The notes under the pieces were generated by a model. It was not told the DNA's origin and searched no databases. It was given only the letters and a program-made list of their open reading frames with translations. From positions 40,946,602-41,010,601 of the forward strand of contig NC_080185.1 in NCBI RefSeq assembly GCF_950295315.1: 64,000 nt of DNA. Direction: 5' to 3'. This stretch comes from Erinaceus europaeus. Its lineage: Eukaryota > Chordata > Mammalia > Eulipotyphla > Erinaceidae. This document shows, piece by piece, positions 10,445 through 19,977 of the stretch. Position 1 is the stretch's first letter. The number at the start of each line of letters is the position of its first letter. A program made the position numbers and the translations under genes.

Positions 10445-10750
10445 TTAATTAAAAAAATAAGATTTATTAATTTTTTCTTGCCGCCAGGGTTATTGTTGGG
10501 GCTCAGTGCCTGCACTATGAATCCACTGCTCCTGGTGGCCACTTTCCCCCATTTTTGTTGCCCTTATTGTTATTGTTGTCATTGCTGTTGTTGTTGAACA
10601 GGACAGAGAGAAATGGAGAGAAGAGGGTAAAAGAGAGAAGGGAAGAGAAACATAGACACCTGTAGACCGGGGGCTGGAACCAGGATGCTTACGCTGGTCC
10701 TTGCGCTTTGTGCCATGTGCACTTAACCCGTTGCGCTACTACCCAGCCCC
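10445..10750 (-). mobile_element. SINE-A-long, inverted
   Basis: GCCGCCAGGGTTATTGTTGG at the inverted 3' module and GCGCTACTACCCAGCCCCC at the inverted head. About 35 bases around the CACCTGCAG block are deleted. Confidence 0.85.
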
Positions 10751-10880
10751 CAAGATTTATTAATTTAATAGGGATTGGAGAACACAGCAGATCATCACTG
10801 CTGCACACAATACTGGGGATTGAACTCAGGACCTCATGCTTGAGAGTTCAACACTTCACCCAGCACACTACCTCACAAGT
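10751..10880 (-). mobile_element. SINE-C, inverted
   Basis: AAGATTTATTAATTTAATAG start and CTCATGCTTGAGAGTTCAAC end. The next 265 bases hold nothing I recognise. Confidence 0.8.
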
Positions 10881-11146
10881 CACTGCCAAGTAGTCTTTTC
10901 TCTAAGGTAGTTCAGTGCCCCAGAGCACACACAGCCTGCATCCCTAAAGTGCCCTGTAAGCCTGGCCACCTGAGGGCTGTGGGAAACAAAATCCCTGACT
11001 TTCCTTAATCCCCTCTATTTTCAGTCTAGCACACTCCTCTACACTTCTGTCTTCAAATCAAACACTTCTCACATGACTGTTTATTTTCTTGTTTTCAGTA
11101 GATTTAAAAGACACAGTTCCAGATGGATAACATATAGAGTAAGTAA

Positions 11147-11280
11147 CCTGGGAGGTGGCACAGTGGATAAATTGTTGAACTCTAAAGCATGAGGCCCTGT
11201 GGTTGATCCCCAGCAGCATATGTGCCAGAGTGATGCTCTAATTCTCTCTCTCTCTCTCTTTCTTAGAAATTCTTTAAAAT
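11147..11280 (+). mobile_element. SINE-C
   Basis: AACCTGGGAGGTGGCACAGT head and GTGCCAGAGTGATGCTCTAA. Confidence 0.85.
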
Positions 11281-11369
11281 AGCACATAGAAATGTACATA
11301 TAGTGAGTGTATAGTTCAGTGAATTTCTGTTACTTATTTGTGCCTTCCTGGGATTAGTCCCAATCAGGT

Positions 11370-11645
11370 TAAGAAGTTTTCAGGGTCCTACTTGATTGCA
11401 CATGTTACCATGCACAAAGATCTGGGTCTAAAATCCTGGTCCTCACCTGCAGGGAGAAGCTTCACTAAGCAATGCTGTAGATGCCTCTCTATCTCTCTCC
11501 TCTATTTCCCTCTTCCTTCTCTGTGCTATTTCTCTGCCCTACCAATTATTTACATGGGGAAAATGGTTGCTGGGAGTGATGGATTCATTGTGCAGGCACC
11601 ATGCACCAGCGATAACCCTGGTGGCAAAAAATAAAATAAAAGAAA
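11370..11645 (+). mobile_element. SINE-B-like body carrying the long 3' module
   Basis: SINE-B-type body (TGCACATGTTACCATGCAC) joined to the module otherwise typical of SINE-A-long (GGGAGTGATGGATTCATTGT to CGATAACCCTGGTGGC). This shows the module is shared between subfamilies. Confidence 0.75.
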
Positions 11646-11681
11646 ATACTACTACTGCTATTGTTACTAACAGTAATAATA

Positions 11682-11810
11682 AGGGCTGAGGGAAACAGCA
11701 TAATGGTTATGCAAAAAGGCTTTTTATGCCTGAGGCACAAATGTCCCAGAGACAATCCCTTGTACCACAAGACAGAGCTGAGCAGTGCTCTGTTAAAATT
11801 TTAAAAAATA
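11682..11810 (+). mobile_element. SINE-D
   Basis: CTGAGGGAAACAGCATAATGG head and AGAGCTGAGCAGTGCTCTGT end, here split to stay readable: AGCATAATGG and GAGCAGTGCTCTG. Confidence 0.85.
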
Positions 11811-11811
11811 G

Positions 11812-12018
11812 GGGCCAGGTGGTGGCACACCTGGTTAAGCGCACACATTACAGTGCACAAAGACCTGGGTTCAAGCCCCTGGTCCACACCTGCAGGGGGG
11901 AAACTTCACGTGTGGTGAAGCAGGTTTGCAGGTGTCTCTATCTCTCTCCCTCCCTATTTCTCCCTTCCTCTCTCAATTTCTGTCTGTCTCTATCCAATAA
12001 TAAATAAATATTTTTTTA
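11812..12018 (+). mobile_element. SINE-B
   Basis: GGGGCCAGGTGGTGGCACAC head and a TATCCAATAATAAATAAATA tail. Confidence 0.92.
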
Positions 12019-12027
12019 ATTTAAAAA

Positions 12028-12320
12028 GAGGGAGTCAGGCAGTAGACCAGCAGGTTAAGCACACGTGGCGCAAAGCGCAAGGACCAGCGTAAGGACCCCA
12101 GTTTGAGCCCCTGGCTCCACACCTGCAGAGGAGTCACTTCACAGGTGGTGAAGCAGGTCTGCAGATGTCTGTCTTTCTCTTCCCCTTTGTCTTCCCCATC
12201 TCTCTCCATTTCTCTCTGTCCTATCCAACAACGACCACATCAATAACAACAATAATAACTACAATAATGAAACAACAAGGGCAAGAAAAGGGAATAAATA
12301 AATAAATATTTTTTAAAAAT
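12028..12320 (+). mobile_element. SINE-A
   Basis: GGGAGTCAGGCAGTAGACCA head and ACAAGGGCAAGAAAAGGGAA end. Confidence 0.92.
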
Positions 12321-12329
12321 TTAAAAAGA

Positions 12330-12490
12330 GTGGTCCGTGAGGTGGCACAGTGGATAAAGCATCAGACTCTCAAACATGAGGTCCTGAGTTCAATCCCTGG
12401 CAGCACATGTACCAGAGGAATGTCTAGTTCTTTCTCCCTCTCCTCCTATCTTTCTCATTAATAAATAGATAAAATCTTAAAAAAAAAAAC
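12330..12490 (+). mobile_element. SINE-C
   Basis: GTGGTCCGTGAGGTGGCACA head. The tail ATTAATAAATAGATAAAATC plus TTAAAA holds a polyadenylation-like and a T-rich terminator-like end. 12490-12765 is unassigned apart from a possible SINE scrap at 12545. Confidence 0.92.
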
Positions 12491-12769
12491 TTTTTTAAAA
12501 GAAAGATAGAATGAAAGGGACCACAGCACCAAAGCTTACTTTTATGCAGTGGGGGGCTGGCCTCAAACCTGGGTCATGCACATGGCAAAGCAGTGAACTA
12601 TCCAAGTGAGCAATTTCACCAGCCAGGGGCCTTTATTATTATTTTTTTGAATGTGTGTTATCTGCCCTGTCCTTCCTAGTTACATAAACTAAGAATTTCC
12701 CTGGCCCTCTTGTCCTTACTCAACATTGCTTTTGAAAAGCCCTAACTGAAATAAAAGCTCTCTCCTTGC

Positions 12770-12794
12770 CCCCTCTCTTTCTTTCTCTTTCTCT

Positions 12795-12843
<49 letters not shown>

Positions 12844-12862
12844 TCTCTTTCTCTTTTTCTTT
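12770..12862. repeat. (CT)n / (CTTT)n microsatellite
   Basis: About 90 bases of CTTT and CT units on the + strand, with a pure (CT)n core at about 12803-12836. Confidence 0.95.
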
Positions 12863-12941
12863 CTCTTTTTGTCACAGGGGCTTCATTGCTCCAAACTGCC
12901 TCTTTCAGAGACAAGAGACAAAGGAAGAGTAAAAGAGGCGG

Positions 12942-13273
12942 GGGCCAGGCGATGGTGCAGTGGGTTCAGCAAACGCTGCACGAAGCTCAAGGACTGGCAT
13001 AAGAATCCAGACTCAAGCCCCAGGCTCCCCACCTGCACGTGTGTGTGTGTGTGTGGGGGGGGATGGTGGTGGCTTACAAGCCTTGAAGCAGGTCTGCAGG
13101 TGTCTGTCTTTCTCTCCAACTCTCTGTCTTCCCCTCCACTCTCAGGTTCTCTCTGTCCTATCCAATAACAACAAAAAATAACAATAACAAGGGCAACAAA
13201 ATGAGAAAAATGGCCTCCAGGAGCAGTGGATTCATAGTGCAGGCACAGAGCCCCAGCGATAACCCTGGAGGCA

Positions 13274-13275
<2 letters not shown>
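12942..13275 (+). mobile_element. SINE-A-long
   Basis: GGGGGCCAGGCGATGGTGCA head, a (GT)n expansion with a G run at 13037-13062, then the 3' module GCCTCCAGGAGCAGTGGATT through CCCTGGAGGC at 13262-13272. Confidence 0.9.

Positions 13276-13339
<64 letters not shown>
13274..13339. repeat. (TA)n microsatellite at a SINE tail
   Basis: About 33 AT/TA units with one TGTA interruption near 13291, starting immediately after CCTGGAGGCA. Confidence 0.97.
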
Positions 13340-13345
<6 letters not shown>

Positions 13346-13562
13346 ATAATAAAATATTTTTTAAAAAGAGTGTAAGAGGATAGAGCCCAGGGATTTCCTC
13401 CAGTGTGGTGGGGGTCAGGCTTAAACTAGTGCAAAGCACATGAGTTATCTTTTCCACCACCACCACCACGAGCACTCACCCTTTTTTTCTTTTTCCATTG
13501 CGCCACCTCCCAGACCACCCCCTTTTTTCCCCTTTTTTATGACGTATTAAAGAAATTCCCTG

Positions 13563-13835
13563 GGAGCTGGGCAGTGGCACAGCAGGTTAAGCACACATGG
13601 CGCAAAGCGCAAGGACCAGAGTAAGGATCCCGGTTAGAGCCCCCGGCTCCCCACCTGCAGGGGAGTCGCTTCACAGGCAGTGAGGCAGGTCTGCAGCTAT
13701 CTGTCTTTCTCTCCCCTCTCTGTTTTCCTCTCCTCTCTCCATTTCTCTCTGTCTTATCCAACAACAACGACAGCAATAACAATAACAACAACAACGACGA
13801 TGATAAACAAAGGCAACAAACGGGGAAAAATGTTA
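13563..13835 (+). mobile_element. SINE-A
   Basis: GGAGCTGGGCAGTGGCACAG head and CAACAACGACGATGATAAAC end. The copy stops at an abrupt junction with the next SINE-A. Confidence 0.9.
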
Positions 13836-14090
13836 AGTGCACGTGGCACAAATGCAAGGACCTGTGTAAGGATACCGGTTCAAGCCCCTGGCTCCTCACC
13901 TGCAGGAGAGTCGCTTCACAGGCAGTGAAGCAGGTCCGCAGATGTCTATCTTTCTCTCCCCCTCTCTGTCTTCCCCTCCTTTCTCCATTTCTCTCTCTGT
14001 CTTAGCCAACAACGATGACATCAATAACAAAAACAATAATAACAACAATAAAACAAGTGCAACAAAAGGGAAAATAAATTTTTAAAAAGG
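13836..14090 (+). mobile_element. SINE-A, first 30 bases missing
   Basis: Begins inside the head at GTTAAGTGCACGTGGCACAA and runs to a CAAGTGCAACAAAAGGG end. The head-to-tail junction with the preceding copy suggests recombination between SINEs. Confidence 0.88.
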
Positions 14091-14116
14091 GAAAATATAT
14101 TTAAAAAGATAAAATA

Positions 14117-14400
14117 GGGAGTCGGGCGGTGGCGCAGCGGGTTAAGCACTCGTGGCGCAAAGCGCAAAGACCCGCTTAAGGATCCCAGTTCGAGCCCCCG
14201 GCTCCCCACCTGCAGGGGAGTCACTTCACAATTGGTGAAGCAGGTCTGCATGTGTCTGTCTTTCTCTTCCCCTCTCTGCCTTTCCCTCCTCTCTCCATTT
14301 CTCTCTGTCCTATCCAACAATGACATCAATAACAACAACAAAAATAATCACAACAATGTTAAACAACAAGGACAACAAAAGGGAAAATAAATTTTAAAAA
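14117..14400 (+). mobile_element. SINE-A
   Basis: GGGAGTCGGGCGGTGGCGCA is a near-consensus head, and the copy ends in ACAAGGACAACAAAAGGG. The low divergence suggests a young insertion. Confidence 0.93.
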
Positions 14401-14439
14401 GATAAAATATTAAAAAAATTAAAAAGAAATTCCCTTATG

Positions 14440-14650
14440 TTTTATTTATTTAAGTCTTTGGCTTTCTATTTAATGTTTTGTTTTATTGGATAGAGACAAG
14501 AGAAATCGAGAAAGAGAGAAGAAATAAAGAGAGGGAGAGATAAAGAGAGTTACCTGCTTCATCAGTCATGAACCTCCCCCCTGCAAATGGGGAGCAGGTC
14601 TTTGTACACAATAGTGTGTGCGACCGTTTGCCCCCTTTGTGCTTTATTGC
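14440..14650 (-). mobile_element. SINE-B, inverted, degraded
   Basis: TATTGGATAGAGACAAGAGA start and ACCTGCTTCATCAGTCATG middle. The head end is poorly kept. Confidence 0.6.
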
Positions 14651-14674
14651 CTGCCATTTATCTGTAAATTTTTC

Positions 14675-14888
14675 TTTTTTAAATTTTTTTTACTATCTTT
14701 ATTTATTGGGTAGACAGCCAGAAATCAAGAGGGAAAGGGAAGGCAGAAAGGGAGAGACACAGACACCTGCAGCCTTGCTTCACCACTCCCAAAGCTTTCC
14801 CCCTACAGGTGAGGGCTGGGGGCTCAAACCCAGATCCTTGCACATTATAACATGTGCACTTAACCAGGTATGCCACCAACCAGCCCTG
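14675..14888 (-). mobile_element. SINE-B, inverted
   Basis: TATTTATTGGGTAGACAGCC start and GTATGCCACCAACCAGCCC end. Confidence 0.9.
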
Positions 14889-14912
14889 TCTTTAAAAAAA
14901 ATGTAAAAATTC

Positions 14913-15075
14913 AGTGGTCCGGGAGGTGGTGCAGTGACTAAGGCATTGGACTCTCAAGCATGAGGTCCTGAGTTCAATCCCTGGCAGCACATGTACCAGA
15001 GTGATATCTGGTTCTTTCTCTCTCTCTCTCTTTCTCCTATCTTTCTCATTAATAAATAAAAATCTTTTAAAAAAA
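14913..15075 (+). mobile_element. SINE-C
   Basis: GTGGTCCGGGAGGTGGTGCA head, a GTACCAGAGTGATATCTGGT body and a TTAATAAATAAAAATCTTTT tail. Confidence 0.93.
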
Positions 15076-15409
15076 ATCAAATATATGGAAGAGTTAAAAG
15101 AACTTCAGAGAACAGTAATATACCGACCACCTCAATTTCACAATAATGAGCACACTGTGATATAAATAAATATATAACTATAACAATTAACAGACTATTA
15201 TCATCCCAGTCTTCTTTTTAGTCTAGAAATAGCAGAAATAGAAAGGGAGAGCAGTCCATTCATAACAGAAGGAAAAAAATAGATATGAAACACTACACTA
15301 GCACAGACCAAGATCCATGAATATTCCTCTCTCTCTCCTTCTCTCTCTCTTCAACACAGGACCAGAAAAAAGGAGCAATCTAGCAAGGCAAAAAACTGTA
15401 ATAGTTGTA

Positions 15410-15530
15410 AGCTGGCAAAACAGCTTGCCTGAATAGTGTCCTTTTTTGCCATGTGGGGGACCCAGGTTCGAACCCTCCAATGCCTTGGAGGAGGCTTTCG
15501 TGTTGAGATCTCTCTCAATTTTAAAAAGTC
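15410..15530 (+). mobile_element. SINE-E
   Basis: GGCAAAACAGCTTGCCTGAA and ACCCAGGTTCGAACCCTCC, then GGAGGAGGCTTTCGTGTTGA. 15080-15410 before it is unassigned A/T-rich DNA. Confidence 0.6.
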
Positions 15531-15536
15531 AGCCTG

Positions 15537-15866
15537 GGGGACCAGGCGGTGGTGTACCTGGTTAAGCGAACATATTACTATACACAAGGACTCAAGCCCC
15601 TGGTGTCCACCTACATGGGAAGAACTTTACACATGGTGAGGTAGGGCTGCAGGTGTGAAATGGAGAGAGGAGGGGAAGACAGAGGGGGAGAGAAAGACAG
15701 ACACCTTATGACCTGTTTCACTGCTTGTGAAGCGATCCCCCTGCAGGTGGGGAGCCCGGGACTTAAATCTGGATCCTTGTGATTTGTACTATGTGTGTTT
15801 AACCCAGTGCGCCACCCCTGCCTGTACACTTCTCTCAATTTCACTCTCTCTCTTTATCCAATAAAT
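15537..15866 (+). mobile_element. SINE-B interrupted by an inverted SINE-A
   Basis: The SINE-B head (GGGGGACCAGGCGGTGGTG) runs to GCTGCAGGTGTG at about 15655. Its CT-rich end resumes at about 15828 (CTCTCAATTTCACTC, TATCCAATAAAT). Confidence 0.8.
15656..15826 (-). mobile_element. SINE-A, inverted, nested in SINE-B
   Basis: AAATGGAGAGAGGAGGGGAA to GCGCCACCCCTGCCTG. It lacks the CAA-rich 3' part and is younger than the SINE-B it interrupts. Confidence 0.85.
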
Positions 15867-15884
15867 AATATATATATATTCTAA

Positions 15885-16140
15885 TATTTATTTATTATTC
15901 CCTTTCGTTGCCCTTATTGTTGTAGTTATTATTGTTATTGTTACTGATGTCGTCATTGTTGGCTAGGACAGAGAGAAATGGAGAGAGGAGGGGAAGACAG
16001 AGAGGGGAGAGAGAGACACCTGCAGACCTGCTTCACCGCCCGTGAAGCGACTCCCCTGCAGGTGGGGGGGGGGGGCTCAAACTGGGATCCTTATGCCGGT
16101 CCTTGTGCTTTGCGACAACTTTGCTACCGCCGGACTCCCT
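15885..16140 (-). mobile_element. SINE-A, inverted
   Basis: TTATTCCCTTTCGTTGCCCT start and GCTACCGCCGGACTCCC end, with a G run at 16064-16073. Confidence 0.92.
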
Positions 16141-16249
16141 GAATAAAATATTTTTTAAAAAACAACAGAAAGGAAGAAAGAAAAGACAAAGAGAAGGAGG
16201 GAAGAGAGAGAAGAAAATCATAAGTGGCTGATGTACTCTAGTCCAAAAC

Positions 16250-16550
16250 TAAAGAGGAAAAAAATAAGGAAAAAGAACTGTGACGCCCTTCCCCCATCCA
16301 GATGAAACAGGGAGCCGGAAGCGTGGCTTTTGCCGCCAATTGTCTCCTTTGTGGCGCGAGGTTTCTCTTAAAGGCATTGATCAGAACTGCTGTCAATCAT
16401 CCTTCAACCAATCATTAGCTGGGGTGGAGCCTGACCCTGTAGGTGGGACTTCCATGTGGGCGAGGGCACGAGGGTTCACGAGGTGGTGAGGCTTTCCTCA
16501 GAGATTTTGCCTGTAACCAGAGCTCCGAAGACCTCCGTCCTGTTTGGATG
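16250..16550 (+). promoter_or_regulatory. CUL4B: Candidate distal promoter and noncoding first exon of CUL4B
   Basis: This non-repeat block is richer in G+C than its flanks and has CCAAT boxes at 16336-16340 and 16408-16412. A strong splice donor, GGATG|GTAAGT, places an exon end at 16550. It lies about 17.7 kb upstream of the main coding exon. As I recall the human gene, its long isoform starts about 15 kb upstream of its short one. The exon end phase (GAT G|) fits the acceptor at 34293, giving Gly at the junction. No in-frame ATG lies after the last in-frame stop (TAA at about 16513), so any exon here would be noncoding or need an intermediate exon. I did not find the human long-isoform N-terminal coding stretch. 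It could instead serve an unrelated noncoding transcript. Confidence 0.4.
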
Positions 16551-16676
16551 GTAAGTTCAAACGTCCTTTCTGGGTGATAAGTGTAGTAAAGGGCTCCTTT
16601 TGGGGACTTAACAGGCAGCCAGGTTTGGAACCAAGACCCCAGTCGAAGCCATGTGGGTGAAAAATGACAAAAGAAG

Positions 16677-16925
16677 GGAGTCGGGCGGTAGCGCAGCGGG
16701 TTAAGCGCAGCTGGCGTAAAGCACAAGGACCGGCATAAGGATCCCGGTTCAAGCCCCCGGCTCCCCACCTGCAGGGGAGTCGCTTCACAGGCGACTTTCT
16801 CTCCCCCTCTCTGTCTTCCCCTCCTCTCTCCATTTCTCTCTGTCCTATCCAACAACGACGACATGAATAACTACAACAATAAAAAACAAGGGCAACAAAA
16901 GGGAATAAATGAATTAATTTTTAAA
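16677..16925 (+). mobile_element. SINE-A, young, with a short internal deletion
   Basis: GGGAGTCGGGCGGTAGCGCA head, with about 30 bases around the TGAAGCAGGTCTGCAGG block missing near 16790. It sits inside the CpG-richer island. Confidence 0.93.
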
Positions 16926-17200
16926 AAAAGAAAAATGAGAAAAGAGGCTTTAAGGGGTTCGGTCTAGGAGAAGAGAATGTGGGCGAAGCGAGGGAGGGTG
17001 GGGGTGGCCTGTTGGGAGACTGGTCTAATGGCTGTTTAATACTACGGCTGGCGGCCCCTGGCCTGGGCACCGCGGCCTTGGGAGGAAGTGGCCCCACTAT
17101 TAGGTCCAGGAGGTCGATCGGCTCTGGGGGAACGGTGGGAGGGCCCGCTGGGTTCAAACCTGGGTAAATGACGGAGTGGTGGTTGTGTAGCTTAGGAGAG
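16926..17200. other. CpG-rich non-repeat sequence downstream of the candidate distal exon
   Basis: Contains GGGCGAAGCG, GGCACCGCGGCC and GGTCGATCGGC, giving more CpG than the surrounding DNA. No long coding frame is convincing. It may be the downstream half of the distal CpG island. Confidence 0.5.
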
Positions 17201-17322
17201 CACTCTCTCTGTGTCTCTGTCTCTTTAGCACAGTAGCAGGTGATGTGAGATCCTACACTGGACAGCCTTCAGGTCCATTCGGAGGACATTCTAGGAGCAG
17301 TTTTTAAAAATTTCTTTTATGA

Positions 17323-17540
17323 TATGAATTTCGGCCTCCAGGGTTATTGTTGGTACTCCGTGCTGGTACTACGAAGTCACCACTCCAGGCGGCCATCTTT
17401 TTTTCTTTTCTATTTTATGGGATGGGACAGAGGAGGGGGCGATAGGAAGGGAAACACCTGCAGATCTGCTTTACCGCTTGTGAAGCGACCCCCCTGCACC
17501 TGGAGGTGGGGAACTGGTGGCTTAGACCCCGGGCCTTAGA
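17323..17540 (-). mobile_element. SINE-A-long, inverted
   Basis: GCCTCCAGGGTTATTGTTGG start, a TGAAGCGACCCCCCTGCACC middle and a truncated head end. It is directly back to back with the next copy. Confidence 0.8.
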
Positions 17541-17880
17541 GGGTCGGGCAGTAGCGCAGCAGTTTAAGCGCACTAAGCGCACGTGGCACGAAGTGCAATG
17601 ACTCGTGCAAGGATCCCGGTTCGAGCCCTTCGCTCCCCACCTGCAGGGGAGTCACTTCACTGGCGGTGAAGCGGGTCTACAGATGTCTTTCTCTCCCCCT
17701 CTCTGTCTTCCCCATCTCTCTCCATTTCTTCCTGTCCTAGCCAACAATGACGACATCAGTAACAACAACAATAACTACAACAATAAAACAAGGGTAACAG
17801 AAGAGGAGAAAATAGCTTCCAGGAACAGTGGATTCCTAATGCAGGCACCGAGCCCCAGCAATAAACCTGGAGGCAAAAAA
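17541..17880 (+). mobile_element. SINE-A-long
   Basis: GAGGGTCGGGCAGTAGCGCA head to CTTCCAGGAACAGTGGATTC and AAACCTGGAGGC. Together with the preceding inverted copy it forms a 550-bp imperfect palindrome. Confidence 0.9.
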
Positions 17881-17924
17881 AAAAAAAGTTAAAAAAAAAA
17901 AAAACTGGCCTTGTAGGAACCCAA

Positions 17925-18003
17925 ATCCTTCTGTGAACTTGGATCATTGTGGTTGACTTGCTTAGTACTGTGTGCACTTAACATTGTGCACCACTATCCA
18001 ACC
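17925..18003 (-). mobile_element. SINE-A head fragment, inverted
   Basis: GTGTGCACTTAACATTGTGC and ACCACTATCCAACCTCC are the inverted head end. The pyrimidine tract begins exactly after it. Confidence 0.6.
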
Positions 18004-18602
18004 TCCTTCCCCCCCTCCTTTCCCCCTCCCTTTGCCTTCAGTCCTGCCCATCCCCTCCTTTCCCCTCCCCTTTCTCCACTTCCTTCCCCTCCTTTCACCC
18101 CTCCCTTTCCCTCCCCTTCTCTCCTCCTCCCCCTCCTTCACCCTCCCCTTCCTCTACCACCCTCCCTCCCCTCCTTTCACCCCTCCCTTTCCCTGCCCTT
18201 CTCTCCTCTTCCCCTCCCCTTCCTCTACCTCCCTCCCCTCCTTTCACCCTCCCTTTCCCTCCCCTTCTCTCCTCCCTCCCCTCCTTTCCCCCCTCCCCTT
18301 CTTCTACCTCCCTCTCCTCCTTTTCCCCCTCCCTTTCTCTCCCCTTCTCTCCTCCCTCCCCTCCTTTTCCCCTCCCCTTCCTCTACCTCCTTCTCCTCCT
18401 TTTCCCCTCCCCTTCCTCCACCTCCCTCCCCTCCTTTCCCCCCTCCCTCCCCTTCCCTCCTCCCTTCCTTCACCCCTCCCTTCCTTTTCCCCCTCCTCTC
18501 CCCCCATTCTTCAACTTCATCTCCTTTTCTCCCCTTCTCCCCTCTTCCTTCTCCTTCTCTCTTCCCTTCCCTTCCTCCTCCTATCCTTGTCCCCTCCCCT
18601 CT
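18003..18602. repeat. Pure-pyrimidine minisatellite
   Basis: About 600 bases almost only of C and T on the + strand. Recurring blocks are CCTTTCACCCCTCCC, CCCTTCTCTCCTCC and CTTCCTCTACC. The CCTTTCACC-type block recurs at about 18090, 18174 and 18240, so the higher-order spacing is about 65-85 bases. Long open frames on both strands here are a by-product of composition. Homopurine-homopyrimidine mirror tracts can form triplex (H-DNA). Confidence 0.9.
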
Positions 18603-18662
18603 TTTAATGCAAACCTTCAGTCCTCAAGACATCTTAGTTTAAAACTAAGTTTAAACAGAAAG

Positions 18663-18790
18663 GGTGGCTGGGTGGGTGGTGGGGCACCTGAAAGACCACA
18701 CACATCATAGTGCACAAAGACCAGGGTTCAAGCTCTTGGTCCTCACCCCACCCCCAAAAGGGGGGGCATGTGAGACTTCCACTTTAAGAT
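18663..18790 (+). mobile_element. SINE-B, truncated
   Basis: GGTGGGTGGTGGGGCACCTG head and ACCAGGGTTCAAGCTCTTGG, ending in C- and G-rich sequence. Confidence 0.7.
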
Positions 18791-18805
18791 TTTAATGGGG
18801 GGGGG

Positions 18806-19070
18806 GGCTGGGCGGTAGTTCCATGGGTTAAGTGTACATGGTACAAAGTGCAAGGACCAGTGTAAAGATCTCAGCTCAAGCCCCCCCCATACCTGCAGGG
18901 GGTTCACTTCACAAGAGGTGAAGCAGGTCTGCAGGTATCTGTCTCTCCCCCCTCTGTCTTAACCTCTCCATTTCTCTGTCCTATCCAGCAACAAAATGGG
19001 AAAAATGGCCTCCAGGAGCAGTGGATTTGTAGTGCAGGCACTGAGCCCCAGCGATAACCCTAGAGGCAAT
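18806..19070 (+). mobile_element. SINE-A-long
   Basis: GGGGCTGGGCGGTAGTTCCA head and GCCTCCAGGAGCAGTGGATT through CCCTAGAGGC. The CAA-rich part is shortened. It is followed by a short (TA)n at 19068-19085. Confidence 0.88.
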
Positions 19071-19084
19071 ATATATATATATAT

Positions 19085-19210
19085 GGCAGGGGGTAGATAG
19101 CATAATAATTTTACAAACAGACTCATACCTGAGGCTGCAGGGTCCCAGGTTCAATCCCCCACAGCACTGCAAGCCAGAGATGAGCAGTTCTCTGGTTAAA
19201 AAAAAAAAGG
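19085..19210 (+). mobile_element. SINE-D
   Basis: GGGTAGATAGCATAATAATT head and CCAGAGATGAGCAGTTCTCT end. Confidence 0.85.
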
Positions 19211-19211
19211 G

Positions 19212-19540
19212 GGGGTCGGGCAGTAGTGCAGCACAGCAGGTTAAGTGCACATGGCACAAAGACCAGCATAAGGATCCTGGTTCCAACCCCCCCCCACACC
19301 CGTTCCCACCTGTGGGGGTGGGGTTGCTTCACAGACAGGTCTGCAGGTGTCTGTCTCTACCCCTCTCTGTCTTCCCCTCCTCTCTCCATTTCTCTCTTGT
19401 CCTATCCAACAACAACATCAGTGGAAATAATAACAGCAATAAACATGGGCAACAAAAGGGGGAAAATAGCCTCCAGGAGCAGTGAATTCTTAGTGCAGGC
19501 ACCGAACCCCAGCAATAACCCTGGAGGCAAAATAATAATA
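19212..19540 (+). mobile_element. SINE-A-long
   Basis: GGGGGGTCGGGCAGTAGTGC head and GCCTCCAGGAGCAGTGAATT to CCCTGGAGGC, then (AAT)n. Confidence 0.9.
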
Positions 19541-19764
19541 ATCTGAACAAATGTGTTTTTTTTCCTTCACAAATCGGATCTAACTGAAAAGAGGACAAGA
19601 TATATTAAGAATTGACCCATAACCATAAGGGGGGGACAGGAAAGGGTGTGAGTAGGAGGCTAGAAACGGGATTTTCTGGAAAATAAGCCAGTGTGATAAA
19701 CTCTTTTGCAAGACCAGAGTCAGTGTCTGATTCACAGAGAGGGCTGATGCGAAAGTGAATTCTG

Positions 19765-19795
<31 letters not shown>

Positions 19796-19977
19796 GCCCT
19801 CCCAAAGTGAGAGAGAATGGCCGAGAGACCCAGAGCATGGGATCTTTGTCCTGATTCATTTATCTCAGGACGTCGTCGTGGTGAGTAGATAAACCAGGGA
19901 AACCGATTTTAGCCCAATCATTGTAAAGACTGTGTCTGAAAAGCTGGAGGCAGCTGTTACCGAGTATTCCTAGGAGT
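19541..19977. other. Non-repeat sequence with a 29-base T run
   Basis: No gene or SINE recognised. A poly(T) run at about 19764-19792 could be the inverted tail of an unrecognised retroposed sequence. Confidence 0.5.

Noticed and set aside
17947..18642. Open frames of 231 and 211 codons on + and Gly/Glu-rich frames on - in the pyrimidine tract
   Set aside because: They come from a C/T-only repeat that cannot form many stop codons. They are open in several frames at once and have no gene-like context.
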